NCBI GenBank assembly: GCA_036741535.1
Contig: DAINSB010000148.1
Span: forward strand, 1-5,096
Length of the DNA stretch: 5,096 nucleotides
Source: Thermocaproicibacter sp036741535
GTDB lineage: Bacteria > Bacillota > Clostridia > Oscillospirales > Acutalibacteraceae
Direction: 5' to 3'
Shown here: piece after piece, positions 4,826 to 5,096 of the stretch
Position numbering within the stretch: the first letter of the stretch is position 1
How the letters are laid out: each line of letters begins with the position of its first letter
Program-made: the position numbers and the translations under genes
The notes under the pieces: generated by a model
Databases searched by the model: none
Seen by the model: the letters and a program-made list of their open reading frames with translations, nothing else
What the model was told of the DNA's origin: nothing

Positions 4826-5096
4826 TCGCGGCGCGTCATGTCGTCGTCCCAGTCGCGGGTCACGGGGCGGGCGGCTCCCCCCTCTTCCCGCCCCGGAAAC
4901 AGGAGGGACGAGATCACGGCCGTGAACGGAATGGTGAACAGCATCCCCATCACGCCGATCAGGGACTGGAGCAGTTCGATGACGATCTCCTCCTGATTCA
5001 GAAGCTGGAACAGCGGATATTTCGAGGCCCCGTAGATCAGGACCATCACGAGGCTGCTCCCGATATAGGCCAGGATCAGCGTGTTGGCCATGGTCC
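4819..5096 (-). CDS. YibE/F family membrane protein, C-terminal part (cut by the window edge)
   Basis: Only the last 92 or so codons are in the window; the gene continues beyond 5096. The visible part begins TMANTLILAYIGSSL, a conserved YibE/F segment, so the ATG at 5091-5089 is internal and not the start. Two hydrophobic stretches follow, LILAYIGSSLVMVLIYG and LLQSLIGVMGMLFTIPFTAV. Between them is the family's conserved LLNQEEIVIE, probably part of an amphipathic loop. The protein ends in a charged cytoplasmic-looking tail (GREEGG...RDWDDDMTRRDQ). YibE/F proteins are multi-pass membrane proteins of uncertain function, often annotated as permeases. The gene converges on the permease operon, overlapping the TIGR03943 gene by 7 bp (4819-4825). 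Whether it belongs to the metal system is unknown. Confidence 0.82.
   Translation of the reverse strand, partial: TMANTLILAYIGSSLVMVLIYGASKYPLFQLLNQEEIVIELLQSLIGVMGMLFTIPFTAVISSLLFPGREEGGAARPVTRDWDDDMTRRDQ

Overview
The window looks like chromosomal DNA of a GC-rich clostridial Firmicute. An Oscillospirales/Ruminococcaceae-type genome is my best guess, which is inference. The support is strong GGAGG-type ribosome binding sites, a Gram-positive lipoprotein SBP, and the pairing of a permease with a TIGR03943/DUF1980 protein. No RNA gene, insertion sequence or CRISPR array is visible.

Layout. (1) 1-378 is intergenic. A near-perfect minus-strand sigma-A promoter (128-156) fires off the left edge into an unidentified leader or gene. 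A plus-strand promoter (297-325) is followed directly by two interleaved inverted repeats (325-359), probably a metal-regulator operator. (2) 379-1356 encodes an intact cluster A-I zinc/manganese-binding lipoprotein (ZnuA/AdcA type). It stands alone, with no ABC permease or ATPase gene beside it, and a strong terminator follows at 1422-1466. (3) 1571-2262 is a decayed block. It holds the C-terminal scrap of a COG0523/CobW metal-chaperone GTPase, an intact 94-aa protein with two zinc ribbons, and a wreck of two zinc-independent ribosomal protein paralogues: the start of S14 joined to the end of L33, with a frameshift. (4) From about 2390, a promoter containing a tandem 11-bp repeat precedes a two-gene operon, 2441-4825. 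The first gene is a 515-aa fusion of a divergent CobW-like P-loop domain with a COG0701/DUF318-type permease. The second is its usual partner, a TIGR03943/DUF1980 membrane protein. (5) On the minus strand, the C-terminal end of a YibE/F-family membrane protein converges on that operon and overlaps its last gene by 7 bp.

How it fits together. Zinc uptake lipoprotein, COG0523 chaperone, zinc-free S14 and L33, and the COG0701/COG3689 permease pair are the sort of genes placed under Zur in Firmicutes. I read the window as a zinc-limitation island. Its uptake protein and permease system look intact, while its cobW and ribosomal-protein parts are eroding. The points most worth checking are the GTPase-permease fusion, which lacks the CxCC metal motif of true CobW proteins, the S14/L33 deletion fusion, and the double-dyad operator.
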